A DNA stretch of 64,000 nucleotides from Verrucomicrobiota bacterium (GCA_019136515.1 JAGVUB010000157.1:124001-188000), one strand, 5' to 3'. Counted from the first letter of the stretch, positions 32,306 to 41,429 are shown. The notes: generated by a model from the sequence alone, not told the origin. Numbers and translations: made by a program.

Positions 32306-33421
32306 TCAGAACGGGAGGTCGTCCGGATCGTCCGGCGGAGCGGGCCGGTGCGGCTTGCCCCGGCGGGGGCGCGCCCTGCGGCGGGGTGGGTAGGATTCCT
32401 CCCAATAATCGAACGTGTCGGCCACCTCGTGGAGCGCAGAGCGCATGTCCTCGATCTGCTGGCGGAGTTCGCCCTCGGTGCGGCGCGCGAGGGCGGCGCG
32501 GCGGTCGGCGAGGGCGGAGAAACGCCAGGCCGGATGGCTGCGATAGGAACGCACCCGGCGGTCGGCGTCGCGGCGGGCGCAGTCGATTTCGCGCAGGGCG
32601 CTGACGAGTCGCCCCACCGGACTGGCGGGGCCGAGCACTTCGGCGGCGGTTTCCCATTCGGCCTCAAGGCGGGCGAGCCAGTCGAGGTCGTGCGTGGCCC
32701 AGGCTTGTTGCACTTCGTGCCAGAGGCGGGCGCGGGCGGGAGTCCACTCGCCGCCGCGGTCGGGGTGGAGGTGTTGGACGAGGCGCCGGTAGATCTCGCG
32801 GGCGGGATCGGCGGCGGGGGTCGGGCGCTCGGTTGGAGCGAAGCCGAGGAAGCCGCCGATGTTCTCGCGGAAGGCGGCGGCCTCCGGGCCATCGGGGTCG
32901 ATGGCGTGTTCGGCGAAGAAGGCCTTCATGAGCTCTTCGTATTCGTTCGATCCGAACGGGTTATTGTCCGGTTCATGCCCCGGATTCCGTGGTCCGAAGG
33001 GCTCGTCGGTGCCGGGGTGTCGGGACGCGGTGGTGCCGTCCGGTGCGGCGCCGTCCGCGGGCGGGTGGCGCCGGCGGTACCACACTTGGGCGGGGGAGCG
33101 GCCGGTGTGGAAGGCCTCGTATTCGATCGAGGCGATGAGGCGGCTTTTCTCGGCGAACTGGGCGGCCAGTTCGCGTAGTTCGGTGAGCAGAGTCGGGAAG
33201 GTGGTGGCGGTCCAGGCGAGGAAGGCCGGCTCGTCGGTGTTCTCGTGGCGGTGAAGATCGGCGGTGGCCTTGGCGAGGCGCTTGCGGGCGGCCGCGAGCC
33301 GATTCCAGGCGGCCTGCTGAAGCGGCCGGTTGTCGATGACCAGCAGGGCCGTTCCGGCGGGCTGGCGTTGGCGTGCCGCGCGGGCGGCGGCAAAGGCAGA
33401 GCGTGGCGAACGGCGGGACAC
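32306..33421 (-). CDS. J-domain-like protein
   Basis: A protein of about 371 residues; the start is uncertain (GTG at 33421 chosen; a TTG at 33505 would add 28 Pro-rich residues). The N-terminal third is helical (WNRLAAARKRLAKATADLHR, LLTELRELAAQFAEKSRLIA). A short acidic stretch (NPFGSNEYEELMKAFFAEHA) leads to AREIYRRLVQHLHPDRGGEW, which carries the HPD of a J domain, then ARLWHEVQQAWATHDLDWLA. The C-terminus is Arg/Pro-rich and ends DDPDDLPF. A J domain would stimulate an Hsp70 ATPase; no DnaK is here. It follows the secreted TPR gene in the same direction. Confidence 0.72.
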   Translation of the reverse strand: MSRRSPRSAFAAARAARQRQPAGTALLVIDNRPLQQAAWNRLAAARKRLAKATADLHRHENTDEPAFLAWTATTFPTLLTELRELAAQFAEKSRLIASIEYEAFHTGRSPAQVWYRRRHPPADGAAPDGTTASRHPGTDEPFGPRNPGHEPDNNPFGSNEYEELMKAFFAEHAIDPDGPEAAAFRENIGGFLGFAPTERPTPAADPAREIYRRLVQHLHPDRGGEWTPARARLWHEVQQAWATHDLDWLARLEAEWETAAEVLGPASPVGRLVSALREIDCARRDADRRVRSYRSHPAWRFSALADRRAALARRTEGELRQQIEDMRSALHEVADTFDYWEESYPPRRRARPRRGKPHRPAPPDDPDDLPF

Positions 33422-33528
33422 GGGGGCTGGAGGCTGGGTGACCCCAACCGCGGGGCAAGGCGGGAGTGGGGTGGTGCAAGCCGGCGACACAGACCGCGGG
33501 GTCAAGCGAGTGCCGTATCGCCAATGGG

Positions 33529-35766
33529 CTACTCGGTCTGGAGGCCGACGGTGTCGTTGAGGAGGATCTTGCCGGCGAGCTTGGCCTCGAGCTGGGTGTT
33601 GATCGAAGCCTCGCCGGAGACCGTGAGGCCTCCGGCCTCAATGCTGACCTCGCTCTTGGCGCCGTAGCTTTCGCTGTAGGTGCCCTTTTCGAAGTCCCAG
33701 GTGGCGGTCTTCCCGATGAACTCGCCCTTGGCGTCGACCCCGAGCTTGGCCCCGAACACGTTGATGCCCACGCGGGCCTTCGCGGCGAGGCCGGTGCGGG
33801 TCTCCAACTCCTGCTTGGCCCAATCGTACTTCAGGCTGGCGGCGGGGCCGTAGGCCCAGGCCTCGAACTCGATGCTGTGCGCGGTGATCTTGAGCGCGAG
33901 GAACTGGCAGGCGAGCTCGAGCACGAGGTGTTTCTCGAGCCAGGCGGAGAGGTCGAACTCGGGCTCGCGGAACGCCTTTTCCATGGCGGGGCGTTCGCGT
34001 TCGACCTTCTCGCGGGAGTCCTCAATGGCCGCCTCCAGTTCCCGCTCGAGGTCTTCGGTCTCGGCGTGGAACCGGAACTCGCGACCGCCCTCCAGCAGGT
34101 GGCCGGCGGCGGCGAGCAGCCCGCCGAAGGCGCCGGCGGTGCGGTCGTATTCACGAAGAAGGATGCGGGGGTCCTGCATGTTGCGCACCTGGAGCATCGT
34201 CGTGCGCCAATGCGCCTCGAGGGTCGGCTTCAGTTTCTGGGTATAGAGCGGGAAGGTGATGGTGGCCCATTGTTGGTAGGCGGACTGCGAAAGTTGGTTG
34301 AGGGTGCGGACGTGGCTGAGGGCCTCCTGGGCCTCGGCCACGGGGTTTTTGCGTTTGGCCGCAGCGAAGGCGGCCATGCGCTCGGCATGCCTGGTGTTCT
34401 CCTGTTTGACCAGGAGGTCGTAGACCCGGGAGATCTCGCCCAGGCGCTCGTCGTGCTCGGCGTACAGGCGGGCGAGATAACGCTCGTAGGTCCCGGCGAT
34501 GCGCTCGTAGTCGCGGAAGTTCTGCTCGGCGAACGGGCCGCCGTGGTCGCGGCCGGGGATGGTCGCGGGCGGCGGCGCGGCGGGGTCGAGCGCGACCCCC
34601 TGCTGCTGCGCGGCCTTCTGGAGGCGTTGTTTGGCCTTCTGGAGTTTGGCGCGTTGGGCGGGGGGCAGGTTCTCCATGTTCTCCAGCAGGGCGAGCATGC
34701 CCTGCCCCTCCTGCATGCGGGTGGCGATCTCGGTGCGGGCGGCGGCGCGCGCCTGCTTGCGCATCGTCTTGCGGTCGGCGTCGATGTTGATGCCGAGGCG
34801 GGCGGCGCTGCGGCGGGCGAGGTTCTTGTGCCGGCGGTCGAAGATCTCGATCCACTCGTCGATGACGGGGCGGTTGCGCCGGTAGCCCTCAGGGGAGGTG
34901 AGGTCGACGCCCGGCAGGTTCGGCAACCCGAACTGTGCCGGAATGGCGAGTTGGCCGTACGCCTCGCGGATCTTGGCGGCCGCGGCGGGAAGCTCGTCCT
35001 CGATCAGGTCCGCGGTGGTGAGCGGGACCTCCTCCTCCAGCGCCTTGGTCTTGCGGGCGAGCGTCTCGGTGGAGTCGGTGTCGTGGCCCTCGTTCTCGGC
35101 GATGCGGCGGTTCTTGCGGTCGGTCTTCTTGCGCGCGAGCCCCTTGTATTGAGCGGCCTTGAACAGCTCCTCGTGGAAGCGGCCGAGGTTCTTCTTCTCG
35201 TACCAATACCAGGCGAGCAGCTTGTGGGCGGGGCGGCATTCGGCGTCGCGTTGCAACACCTCCTCGGCGAGCCCGCGCAGCTCCTCCCAGCGCCCGAGGT
35301 CGGCATAGACGGCGCCGAGGTTGAGCTTCAGCAGCGCGTTGGCGGGCGCGAGGGTGCGGGCGTATTCGAGGAGGAGGGCGGCGTCGCGGTCGTGGTCGGC
35401 GGTGTGGAGCACGGAGCCGAGGAGGTTGGCGGCGCGCCAGTTGCCCGGTGCGGTCTGCACGAGGAGCGCGGCGGCGCCGGTGAGGGCGTCGAAGTCCTTG
35501 AGCGCGGCAAGGTCGAGGGTGAACTGGTCGACGGCCCCGCCGACCAGTTTGGCGGTCTCGGTGGGGCCCAGCAGCGCGGCGGTCTCGAGGCGTCGGCGCA
35601 GGTCGGCGAGGTGGCGGCGGGCGTCGTCGTCGAGTCGCGGCTCGACCGCGCCGAGGTGGTGCACGGCGAGGTCGAGCGCGGCGTGCGCGTCCGGTGTGGT
35701 GGGCGCGTCGGCACGAAGGGGCAGGAAGGGCAGCAGGAGGGCGGCGAAGGCTAGGACGGTGCGCAT
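33529..35766 (-). CDS. Secreted TPR/coiled-coil protein, unknown function
   Basis: A 745-residue protein starting MRTVLAFAALLLPFLPLRAD, a clear signal peptide. Residues about 85-200 contain TPR-like helices (WRAANLLGSVLHTADHDRDA, LKLNLGAVYADLGRWEELRG, HKLLAWYWYEKKNLGRFHEE). A long helical, Glu/Arg/Gln-rich middle follows (MRKQARAAARTEIATRMQEG, AQRAKLQKAKQRLQKAAQQQ, DYERIAGTYERYLARLYAEH), probably coiled coil. The last 120 residues are beta-rich (AYGPAASLKYDWAKQELETR; GKTATWDFEKGTYSESYGAK; SVSIEAGG-type text). No family is recognised. A periplasmic scaffold is a reasonable inference. It is the first gene of a pair with the J-domain gene. Confidence 0.75.
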   Translation of the reverse strand: MRTVLAFAALLLPFLPLRADAPTTPDAHAALDLAVHHLGAVEPRLDDDARRHLADLRRRLETAALLGPTETAKLVGGAVDQFTLDLAALKDFDALTGAAALLVQTAPGNWRAANLLGSVLHTADHDRDAALLLEYARTLAPANALLKLNLGAVYADLGRWEELRGLAEEVLQRDAECRPAHKLLAWYWYEKKNLGRFHEELFKAAQYKGLARKKTDRKNRRIAENEGHDTDSTETLARKTKALEEEVPLTTADLIEDELPAAAAKIREAYGQLAIPAQFGLPNLPGVDLTSPEGYRRNRPVIDEWIEIFDRRHKNLARRSAARLGINIDADRKTMRKQARAAARTEIATRMQEGQGMLALLENMENLPPAQRAKLQKAKQRLQKAAQQQGVALDPAAPPPATIPGRDHGGPFAEQNFRDYERIAGTYERYLARLYAEHDERLGEISRVYDLLVKQENTRHAERMAAFAAAKRKNPVAEAQEALSHVRTLNQLSQSAYQQWATITFPLYTQKLKPTLEAHWRTTMLQVRNMQDPRILLREYDRTAGAFGGLLAAAGHLLEGGREFRFHAETEDLERELEAAIEDSREKVERERPAMEKAFREPEFDLSAWLEKHLVLELACQFLALKITAHSIEFEAWAYGPAASLKYDWAKQELETRTGLAAKARVGINVFGAKLGVDAKGEFIGKTATWDFEKGTYSESYGAKSEVSIEAGGLTVSGEASINTQLEAKLAGKILLNDTVGLQTE

Positions 35767-36027
35767 GGCGGGGAGGTTCCGGTGCCGGGGCAGATCCATG
35801 GATACAGCTCGCCGGTGCCGAGGCGAGCACGGGTTGATCGCGACCCGGCCCTGGGGCCGGGTGCGGAGCGGCATTTTTGCCGTGCGTGAAGAGGTGATGC
35901 TGGTCGGGCCCGGGCGGGGCGGCGGGGCGCGGAAAACGCTCGCGCGGCGGTCGGGCTCCTCCGACAGTGCGCGACGCAGACGTGGTCCCGCGTCCCGTTT
36001 CCCGCCCATCCGACCCGAACCTCCGCC

Positions 36028-36558
36028 ATGACGTCGCTCCGCATTTCCTCGCTGCTGCTCGTGTTTGCCGCCCTGGGGGGCGCCCCGGCCGCGCTCGCGC
36101 AGGCGGCGGACGAGCCGGGACGGCCAGCGGCGGAGGCGTACTGGATGGGTGTGCCCGTTGCGCGGGACGACGACAAGCCACTGTCGGCGCTTTCGCTGGC
36201 GCAGTTCAAGGAGGCCGTGGCGAAGGTGCAGGTGGACGGGTTCCACCGCATGCCGGAGATGTCGGAGGGCGGCGACCACCAGCTGATTCTGGTGGGGCCG
36301 TCCGAGCGCGCCTTCTATATCATGGCCCAGCGGGCGAGCATCGGGGAAAAGTTCGAAAAAGGCGCGGCGGGGAAGCTGTCGCGCTTCGTGCACAACGGGC
36401 GCGAGGCCTTTTTCGCGCAGCTGAAGGACGAGGAGGGGGAGGAGACAGCCTTCATCATCGTGAAATACCCCGAGCACAACATGGGGTTGTTCGTCTCCGC
36501 CAAGCCGATGGTCCGCCGCGCCGAACTCCTGAAGCTGCTCGCGCAGGTGGAGCTGTGA
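36028..36558 (+). CDS. Secreted protein, member B of the two-domain family (C-terminal domain only)
   Basis: A 176-residue protein with a signal peptide (LLLVFAALGGAPAALAQA). After it comes ALSLAQFKEAVAKVQVDGFH, then MPEMSEGGDHQLILVG and IIVKYPEHNMGLFVSAKPMV, ending RRAELLKLLAQVEL. This aligns with the second domain of the protein at 40188-41429 (LSAKEFGEVVAKIHVTGYTT; VLVRYPERKLALLVSSTPVK; KEELLKVLAQIEL) and more distantly with that at 28888-30087. Domain 1 is absent, so the second domain can stand alone. It starts 261 bases from the divergent TPR gene, and the next gene starts 37 bases after its stop. Confidence 0.8.
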   Translation: MTSLRISSLLLVFAALGGAPAALAQAADEPGRPAAEAYWMGVPVARDDDKPLSALSLAQFKEAVAKVQVDGFHRMPEMSEGGDHQLILVGPSERAFYIMAQRASIGEKFEKGAAGKLSRFVHNGREAFFAQLKDEEGEETAFIIVKYPEHNMGLFVSAKPMVRRAELLKLLAQVEL

Positions 36559-36595
36559 GACGGGGTGCCCCGCGACGAAGCGACCTTTCTCCGAA

Positions 36596-37102
36596 ATGAG
36601 GCGTATCGACTCCTTCATCCGGTATCACGAAATCGATGTCGCCCGGTGTCTCGCGGTGCTGTGGTTCGCCGATGCGGTTTCGCATCTTTACGGCATGGTT
36701 TTCGGCGGCCTGTTCTTCGCGGCCGACAACGGCCTCCTGCGCCATGCTGGCGGTTGGGCGTGGATGATGGCGGGCGTGTTCCTGGGTCTGGGGGTGTTCG
36801 CAGCGGTGGAGCTGTGGTTCGCCGTGGCGCTTTGGCAGCATCGGCCGACGGCCCGGGCCATCGCGGTGGGGCTGGCGTGGTTGGCCCTCGGCGCGCTGGT
36901 GGCGTTTGCGGTGGTCGGCCCTTTTCTTCCGAACTACGAGGTGTCGTTTGGCGGCTTTTCGGCCAAGAACCCGGGGCCGGTTCTGCGGGTGGTCGGGCCG
37001 CTGCTGTTGCTACCGGTCGGGTGGCTCGTGCTCCAAGCGTTGAGGGCTCCGGCGACTTCCGATCGCTTCGACCGCCTCGTGGCGCCCTCGCCCCTCCGGT
37101 AG
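36596..37102 (+). CDS. Hypothetical four-helix membrane protein
   Basis: A 168-residue protein with hydrophobic segments at about 16-43 (ARCLAVLWFADAVSHLYGMV), 53-80 (WAWMMAGVFLGLGVFAAVEL), 86-110 (ARAIAVGLAWLALGALVAFA) and 130-150 (VVGPLLLLPVGWLVLQALRA). Charged termini (RRIDSFIRYHEIDVAR; ATSDRFDRLVAPSPLR) frame it. I do not recognise a family. It lies between secreted-family member B and cydA on the same strand, so cotranscription with either is possible. Confidence 0.7.
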   Translation: MRRIDSFIRYHEIDVARCLAVLWFADAVSHLYGMVFGGLFFAADNGLLRHAGGWAWMMAGVFLGLGVFAAVELWFAVALWQHRPTARAIAVGLAWLALGALVAFAVVGPFLPNYEVSFGGFSAKNPGPVLRVVGPLLLLPVGWLVLQALRAPATSDRFDRLVAPSPLR

Positions 37103-37205
37103 GCCAGCGGGTCGGGGCCGGCCGACCTTCCCCGCTCGAAGGAGCCGCAGACGCTCTGCCGGCTTGCGGTCGACCGCGGCGGGGCGGCACAGTGGTGGCT
37201 GCACC

Positions 37206-38591
37206 ATGGACGTCCTCCTGCTCTCGCGCCTGCAGTTCGCGCTCACGACCGCGTTCCACTACCTCTACCCGCCGCTGAGCATCGGGCTCGGGCTGCTGCT
37301 GGTGCTCAACGAGGGGATGTGGCTGTGGACGAAGAAGCCGCTCTACCACCAGATGGCGCGGTTCTGGACGAAGGTCTTCGCCCTCACCTTCGCGCTGGGC
37401 GTGGCGACGGGCATCGTGCTGGAGTTCGAGTTCGGCACGAACTGGGCGACGTACTCGCGCTACGTGGGCGACGTCTTCGGCAGCGCGCTGGCGGCGGAGG
37501 GGATCTTCGCGTTCTTCCTCGAGTCGGGCTTCCTGGCGATCCTGCTCTTCGGCTGGGACAAGGTCGGCCCGAAGCTGCATTTCTTCGCGACCTGCATGGT
37601 GGCCTTCGGCGCGCACTTCTCCGCGGTCTGGATCATCGTGGCCAACTCCTGGATGCAGACGCCGGCCGGTTTCCACATCATGGGCGAGGGGCTGGCGGCG
37701 CGCGCGGAGATCACGGATTTCTGGGCGATGGTCTTCAACCCCTCGTCGCTGGACCGGCTCACGCACACCGTCATCGGCTGCTGGCAGGCCGGCGCGTGGC
37801 TGATGGTGAGCGTGGGCGCGTGGTACCTGCTGAAGAAGCGCCACCGCGAGTTCGCGTTGGCCTCGGTGAAGCTCGGGCTTGCGGTGGCCGCCGGCTCGGC
37901 GCTGCTCTCGCTGGCCACCGGGCACAAGAGCGCGGAGGGCGTGGCGCACAACCAGCCCGCGAAGCTCGCCGCCTTCGAGGGCCAGTATGAGACGACCGCG
38001 CAGGCGCCGCTCTACCTCTTCGGCTGGGTCGACGAGAAGACCGAGCAGACCCGCGGCGTCGCTATCCCCGGTATGCTCAGCTACCTGGTCGGCGGGGACA
38101 CGCAGACCGTGGTCAAGGGCCTCAACGACCCGGCGGTGCTGCCCGACGGCCGGCCGCCGGTGAACTTCACGTTCCAGCTTTATCACATCATGGTGGCGGT
38201 CGGCATGGCGCTGATCGGGCTCGCGGCATGGGCGGGCTGGGCGCTGTGGCGGGGGAAGCTGGAGACATCGCGGCTGCTGCTCGGGGCGCTCACGCTCTCG
38301 GTGCTCGGGCCGCAGATCGCGAACCAGGCCGGCTGGTGGGCGGCGGAGGTCGGGCGCCAGCCGTGGATCGTGTACCGGTTGTTGAAGACCTCGGAGGCGC
38401 TCTCGAAGGTCGTCACCGCCAACCACGTCGTCGCCTCGATGGTGATGTTCGGCATCGTGTACGTGCTGCTCTTCGCGGTGTTCGTCTTCCTGCTCAACGA
38501 GAAGATCCAGCACGGGCCGGACGACTCGGACCTGCAGCCCAGCGGCAAGCTCGGGCTGGGCTTCGGCGGCGGCAAGGGAGGTGCGAAATGA
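37206..38591 (+). CDS. cydA: Cytochrome bd ubiquinol oxidase subunit I
   Basis: A 461-residue integral membrane subunit that oxidises quinol and holds the haems. It starts MDVLLLSRLQFALTTAFHYL with His18 for the high-spin haem. Glu98 (ALAAEGIFAFFLES) and Glu106 correspond to the proton-path glutamates, and His187 (LDRLTHTVIGCWQAG) to the b558 ligand. The quinol loop has HNQPAKLAAFEGQYETTAQA with the conserved Lys and Glu, and GRQPW lies in WWAAEVGRQPWIVYRLLKT. Length fits the short Q-loop subclass. cydB follows on the same strand after 169 bases that hold a hairpin element. Confidence 0.96.
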   Translation: MDVLLLSRLQFALTTAFHYLYPPLSIGLGLLLVLNEGMWLWTKKPLYHQMARFWTKVFALTFALGVATGIVLEFEFGTNWATYSRYVGDVFGSALAAEGIFAFFLESGFLAILLFGWDKVGPKLHFFATCMVAFGAHFSAVWIIVANSWMQTPAGFHIMGEGLAARAEITDFWAMVFNPSSLDRLTHTVIGCWQAGAWLMVSVGAWYLLKKRHREFALASVKLGLAVAAGSALLSLATGHKSAEGVAHNQPAKLAAFEGQYETTAQAPLYLFGWVDEKTEQTRGVAIPGMLSYLVGGDTQTVVKGLNDPAVLPDGRPPVNFTFQLYHIMVAVGMALIGLAAWAGWALWRGKLETSRLLLGALTLSVLGPQIANQAGWWAAEVGRQPWIVYRLLKTSEALSKVVTANHVVASMVMFGIVYVLLFAVFVFLLNEKIQHGPDDSDLQPSGKLGLGFGGGKGGAK

Positions 38592-38627
38592 GCGCGGTTT
38601 TCAGTGGAGCACGATCGCTCGTCTCCC

Positions 38628-38720
38628 GTAGCGGAACGCTTTGCGTTCCGCGCGGAAGGCCGCGCCTAACGCCGTGCGCAGACCGGCGACCCGGAGGCGG
38701 AACGCGAAGCGTTCCGCTAC
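38628..38720. repeat. GTAGCGGAACGC inverted-repeat element between cydA and cydB
   Basis: 93 bases with perfect 12-base terminal inverted repeats GTAGCGGAACGC (38628-38639) and GCGTTCCGCTAC (38709-38720). Each end folds alone as GCGGAACGC-TTT-GCGTTCCGC and GCGGAACGC-GAA-GCGTTCCGC. It sits inside an operon normally transcribed as one unit, so it would be part of the cydAB message. Confidence 0.88.
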
Positions 38721-38760
38721 GCCAGACGGTCCGGCAGCAGAAGGCGGAAGGACTTTCCAC

Positions 38761-39795
38761 ATGAACTTCGGCACTCTCGATCTGAACACGGTGTGGTTCG
38801 CCCTCGTGGGCGTGCTGTTCACCGGCTACGTGATCCTCGACGGCTTCGACCTCGGCGTGGGCGTGCTCCACCTCTTCGCGGTGAAAAAGGACGAGGAGCG
38901 GCGCGTGTTCCTCAATGCCATCGGCCCGGTGTGGGACGGCAACGAGGTGTGGCTGGTCACCGGCGGCGGCGCGCTCTTCGCGGCGTTTCCGGATGTGTAC
39001 GCGACGGTGTTCTCGGGCTTCTACCTCGCGTTCATGCTGCTGCTGTGCGCGTTGATCTTCCGCGCGGTCGCGATCGAGTTCCGCAGCAAGCACCCCTCGC
39101 CGGTCTGGCGGCGGTGTTGGGATGTCGGATTCGCGGCGGGCAGCACGGGCTCCGCGCTGCTGATTGGCGTGGCGATGGGCAACATCGCCTGGGGTATCCC
39201 GCTCGACGTCGACGGCGAGTTCGCCGGGAGTTTTCTCGGGCTGCTGCACCCGTACGCGCTGGCCATGGGCGTGACGACCGTCGCGTTGTTTGCGATGCAC
39301 GGCGCGATCTACCTCGTGCTCAAGACCGAGGGCGAGCTGCAGGCGCGGGTGCGGCGCTGGGTGAACCCGCTGATCATTGCCTTCATCCTCTGCTACGTGA
39401 TCGTGACGCTCGCCACGCTGCTCTACATCCCGCACATCACCGAGGCGTTCCGGCGTGAGCCGTGGTTCTTCGGCATCGTGGTGCTGGTGGTGCTGGCGAT
39501 CGCGAACATCCCGCGCGAGGTGAACCGCGGGAAGGAGTTCTTCGCCTTCCTCTCGTCGTGCGCCGCGATGGCCGGCCTCATGGCGATCTTCGGCGTGGGC
39601 GCGTACCCGAATCTTGTGTTCAGCAACCCGCACCCGGAGCACAGCCTCACGGCCTTCAACGCCGCCTCGTCGCAGAAGACGCTCGGGGTGATGCTCACGA
39701 TCGCGTTGATCGGCGTGCCCGCCGTGCTCGCTTACACGGCGAGCATCTACTGGGTCTTCCGCGGCAAGGTGAAGCTGGACAAGACGAGCTACTGA
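38761..39795 (+). CDS. cydB: Cytochrome bd ubiquinol oxidase subunit II
   Basis: A 344-residue, multi-helix subunit of the bd oxidase, with the expected opening TVWFALVGVLFTGYVILDGF, DLGVGVLH, then GPVWDGNEVWLVTGGGALFA, FPDVYATVFSGFYLAFMLLL and ALIFRAVAIEFRSKH. The start at 38761 (MNFGTLDLNTVW) has a purine-rich stretch (GGCGGAAGGAC) upstream. An unusual 169-base gap to cydA is filled by the hairpin element. No cydX-like gene follows directly, and no cydCD is in the window. Confidence 0.96.
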   Translation: MNFGTLDLNTVWFALVGVLFTGYVILDGFDLGVGVLHLFAVKKDEERRVFLNAIGPVWDGNEVWLVTGGGALFAAFPDVYATVFSGFYLAFMLLLCALIFRAVAIEFRSKHPSPVWRRCWDVGFAAGSTGSALLIGVAMGNIAWGIPLDVDGEFAGSFLGLLHPYALAMGVTTVALFAMHGAIYLVLKTEGELQARVRRWVNPLIIAFILCYVIVTLATLLYIPHITEAFRREPWFFGIVVLVVLAIANIPREVNRGKEFFAFLSSCAAMAGLMAIFGVGAYPNLVFSNPHPEHSLTAFNAASSQKTLGVMLTIALIGVPAVLAYTASIYWVFRGKVKLDKTSY

Positions 39796-40187
39796 GCGGG
39801 TGCGGCGCAGGAGCGCAGAAGGAGTGAATGTGGAACGCTGGAAACAGGCAGGAACGGGCGGCGGCAGGCGGAGGAACCAGAGAATCTGGAACTCATGAAC
39901 TCAGGAAGCGGGGGCGAAACGTGGCACGGTGCTTCAGCCCGTGCCGGCGATGGCCGGCGTGGGAGGGTGGGGCGCAGGCAGGGACGCCTGCGCCATGGTT
40001 CGCCGGTCCCCGATCCCGCGGCCGAGAATAGGGTTGCCCGTATTGGCCGAGGCGGGCGAAGGTCGGGGAGCGAAGAATACCGCGCCGGAGCCGGATTCTC
40101 GCCGCGGTACCCAGGGTCGTTTCGGCGGCCCGCCCGCGACGTGGAGACGGAACCGGTGGATCCCCTGTTCCACCCTGCCTTCCCGCC
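39796..40187. repeat. Repeat-containing spacer between cydB and secreted-family member C
   Basis: No gene seen. It holds GAATGTGGAACGCTGG and GAATCTGGAACTCATGAACT arms, a GGCACGG/CCCGTGCC hairpin near 39920-39945, and the GCAGGC/GCCTGC hairpin unit at 39974-39995. The remaining 190 bases before the gene show nothing clear. Confidence 0.7.
39974..39995 (+). repeat. GCAGGC/GCCTGC hairpin unit (intergenic copy)
   Basis: 22 bases identical by eye to the copy at 21248-21269 inside the DUF748 coding region. Confidence 0.88.
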
Positions 40188-41429
40188 ATGCACCTGCGTT
40201 TCCCCATCGTGTCGCTTGTCCTCGCCGCGCTGTTCGCCGCCCTCCCGGCCAGCGCCCAGAAGAAGGAATACCTCTTCGAGTTGAAGTCGGCCATCGTCGA
40301 ATACCAGACGACCACCACCGGCAAGGGCGTCAACGCCACCGGCACGGAGACGTTCTGGATCGGCGACTCCGGCCGGAAGACCGCCCGCCTCCAGAAGTCG
40401 ACCAGCACCACGAAGGTGTTCGGCCGGTCCAAGACGGAGGAGACGGAGAACATGAGCTGGCTGCTCGACGGCTGGATCTACAACGCCGACCTCAAGAAGA
40501 AGACCGGCGTGAAGATGAGCCTCGAGCAGGCGGAGAAGATGGCCAAGCAGATGGGCAAGGGCGCGCAGGGCGACAGCAGCCGCGCGTTCGTGAAGGACTT
40601 CGTCGAGAAGAACGGCGGCCGGATCCTGCCGCCCGAGGAGTTTCTCGGCCGCACCTGTCTGGTGTTCGAACTGTGGGGCTTCAAGACGTGGAGCTACAAG
40701 GGCGTGCCGCTCAAGACCGAGGGCACGATGATGGGCATCACCACGAAGTCGGTGGCGACGAAGTTCGAGGAGAACGCCTCGATCCCCGGCTCGGTGTTCG
40801 AACTGCCGAAGGATGTGAAATTTGAGGACATGCCGGATCTCTCCGGCATGCTCGGTGCGTTGATGGGTGGCGGCCAGATGCCGGGCGACGAGGAGGCCGC
40901 GCCCGCCCGCCAGTCGGCCAAACCCGCGGCGCGCAAGCCGGTGACACAGGACGACGGCGAAGCCGCCGCGCCCGCCCCGAAGCCGGCGCCCAAACCGGTG
41001 GCGGAGAAGAAACCCGCGCCGAAACCCGCTCCGAAGACCGACACGGCGGCGGTCCGCCTCTCGGCCAAGGAGTTCGGCGAGGTCGTGGCGAAGATCCATG
41101 TGACCGGCTACACGACGATGGCGCCGGAGAGCGAGGGCGGCGGCCACACGGTCAACCTGATAGACACTCGCGGCGGCGCGATGGGCGTGACGGTGCTGCC
41201 GTTGAAGATTGCCGACAGTCTCGAGAAGAGCCCGAGCCTGAAGGTGGAGTCGAAGTTCGACCACGAGGGACACGCGGCGATCGCCGGTGTGCTTGCCGAT
41301 CCGAACGAGGGCGACTCTGCCGTGGTGCTGGTCCGTTATCCCGAGCGCAAGCTGGCCCTGCTCGTGAGCAGCACGCCGGTGAAGCCGAAGGAGGAGCTGC
41401 TGAAGGTGCTCGCTCAGATCGAGCTGTGA
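40188..41429 (+). CDS. Secreted protein of an unrecognised two-domain family, member C
   Basis: A 413-residue protein with a signal peptide (LVLAALFAALPASAQ). Domain 1 (20-210) shares with the protein at 28888-30087 the segments IVEYQTTTTGKGVNATGTET, KDFVEKNGGRILPPEEFLGR, KTWSYKGVPLKTEGTMMGIT and TKFEENASIPGSVFELPKDV. A linker of Lys/Pro/Ala repeats (PAPKPAPKPVAEKKPAPKPA) joins domain 2 (about 285-413), which begins LSAKEFGEVVAKIHVTGYTT and ends VKPKEELLKVLAQIEL, as in member B. The fold of domain 1 looks LolA/DUF4412-like. Function unknown; three copies within 13 kb suggest an expanded lineage-specific family. Confidence 0.82.
   Translation: MHLRFPIVSLVLAALFAALPASAQKKEYLFELKSAIVEYQTTTTGKGVNATGTETFWIGDSGRKTARLQKSTSTTKVFGRSKTEETENMSWLLDGWIYNADLKKKTGVKMSLEQAEKMAKQMGKGAQGDSSRAFVKDFVEKNGGRILPPEEFLGRTCLVFELWGFKTWSYKGVPLKTEGTMMGITTKSVATKFEENASIPGSVFELPKDVKFEDMPDLSGMLGALMGGGQMPGDEEAAPARQSAKPAARKPVTQDDGEAAAPAPKPAPKPVAEKKPAPKPAPKTDTAAVRLSAKEFGEVVAKIHVTGYTTMAPESEGGGHTVNLIDTRGGAMGVTVLPLKIADSLEKSPSLKVESKFDHEGHAAIAGVLADPNEGDSAVVLVRYPERKLALLVSSTPVKPKEELLKVLAQIEL

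Noticed and set aside
38592-38760. A small cydX-like ORF between cydA and cydB
   Set aside because: The spacer is filled by the inverted-repeat element. No frame with a helix and ribosome site is present.
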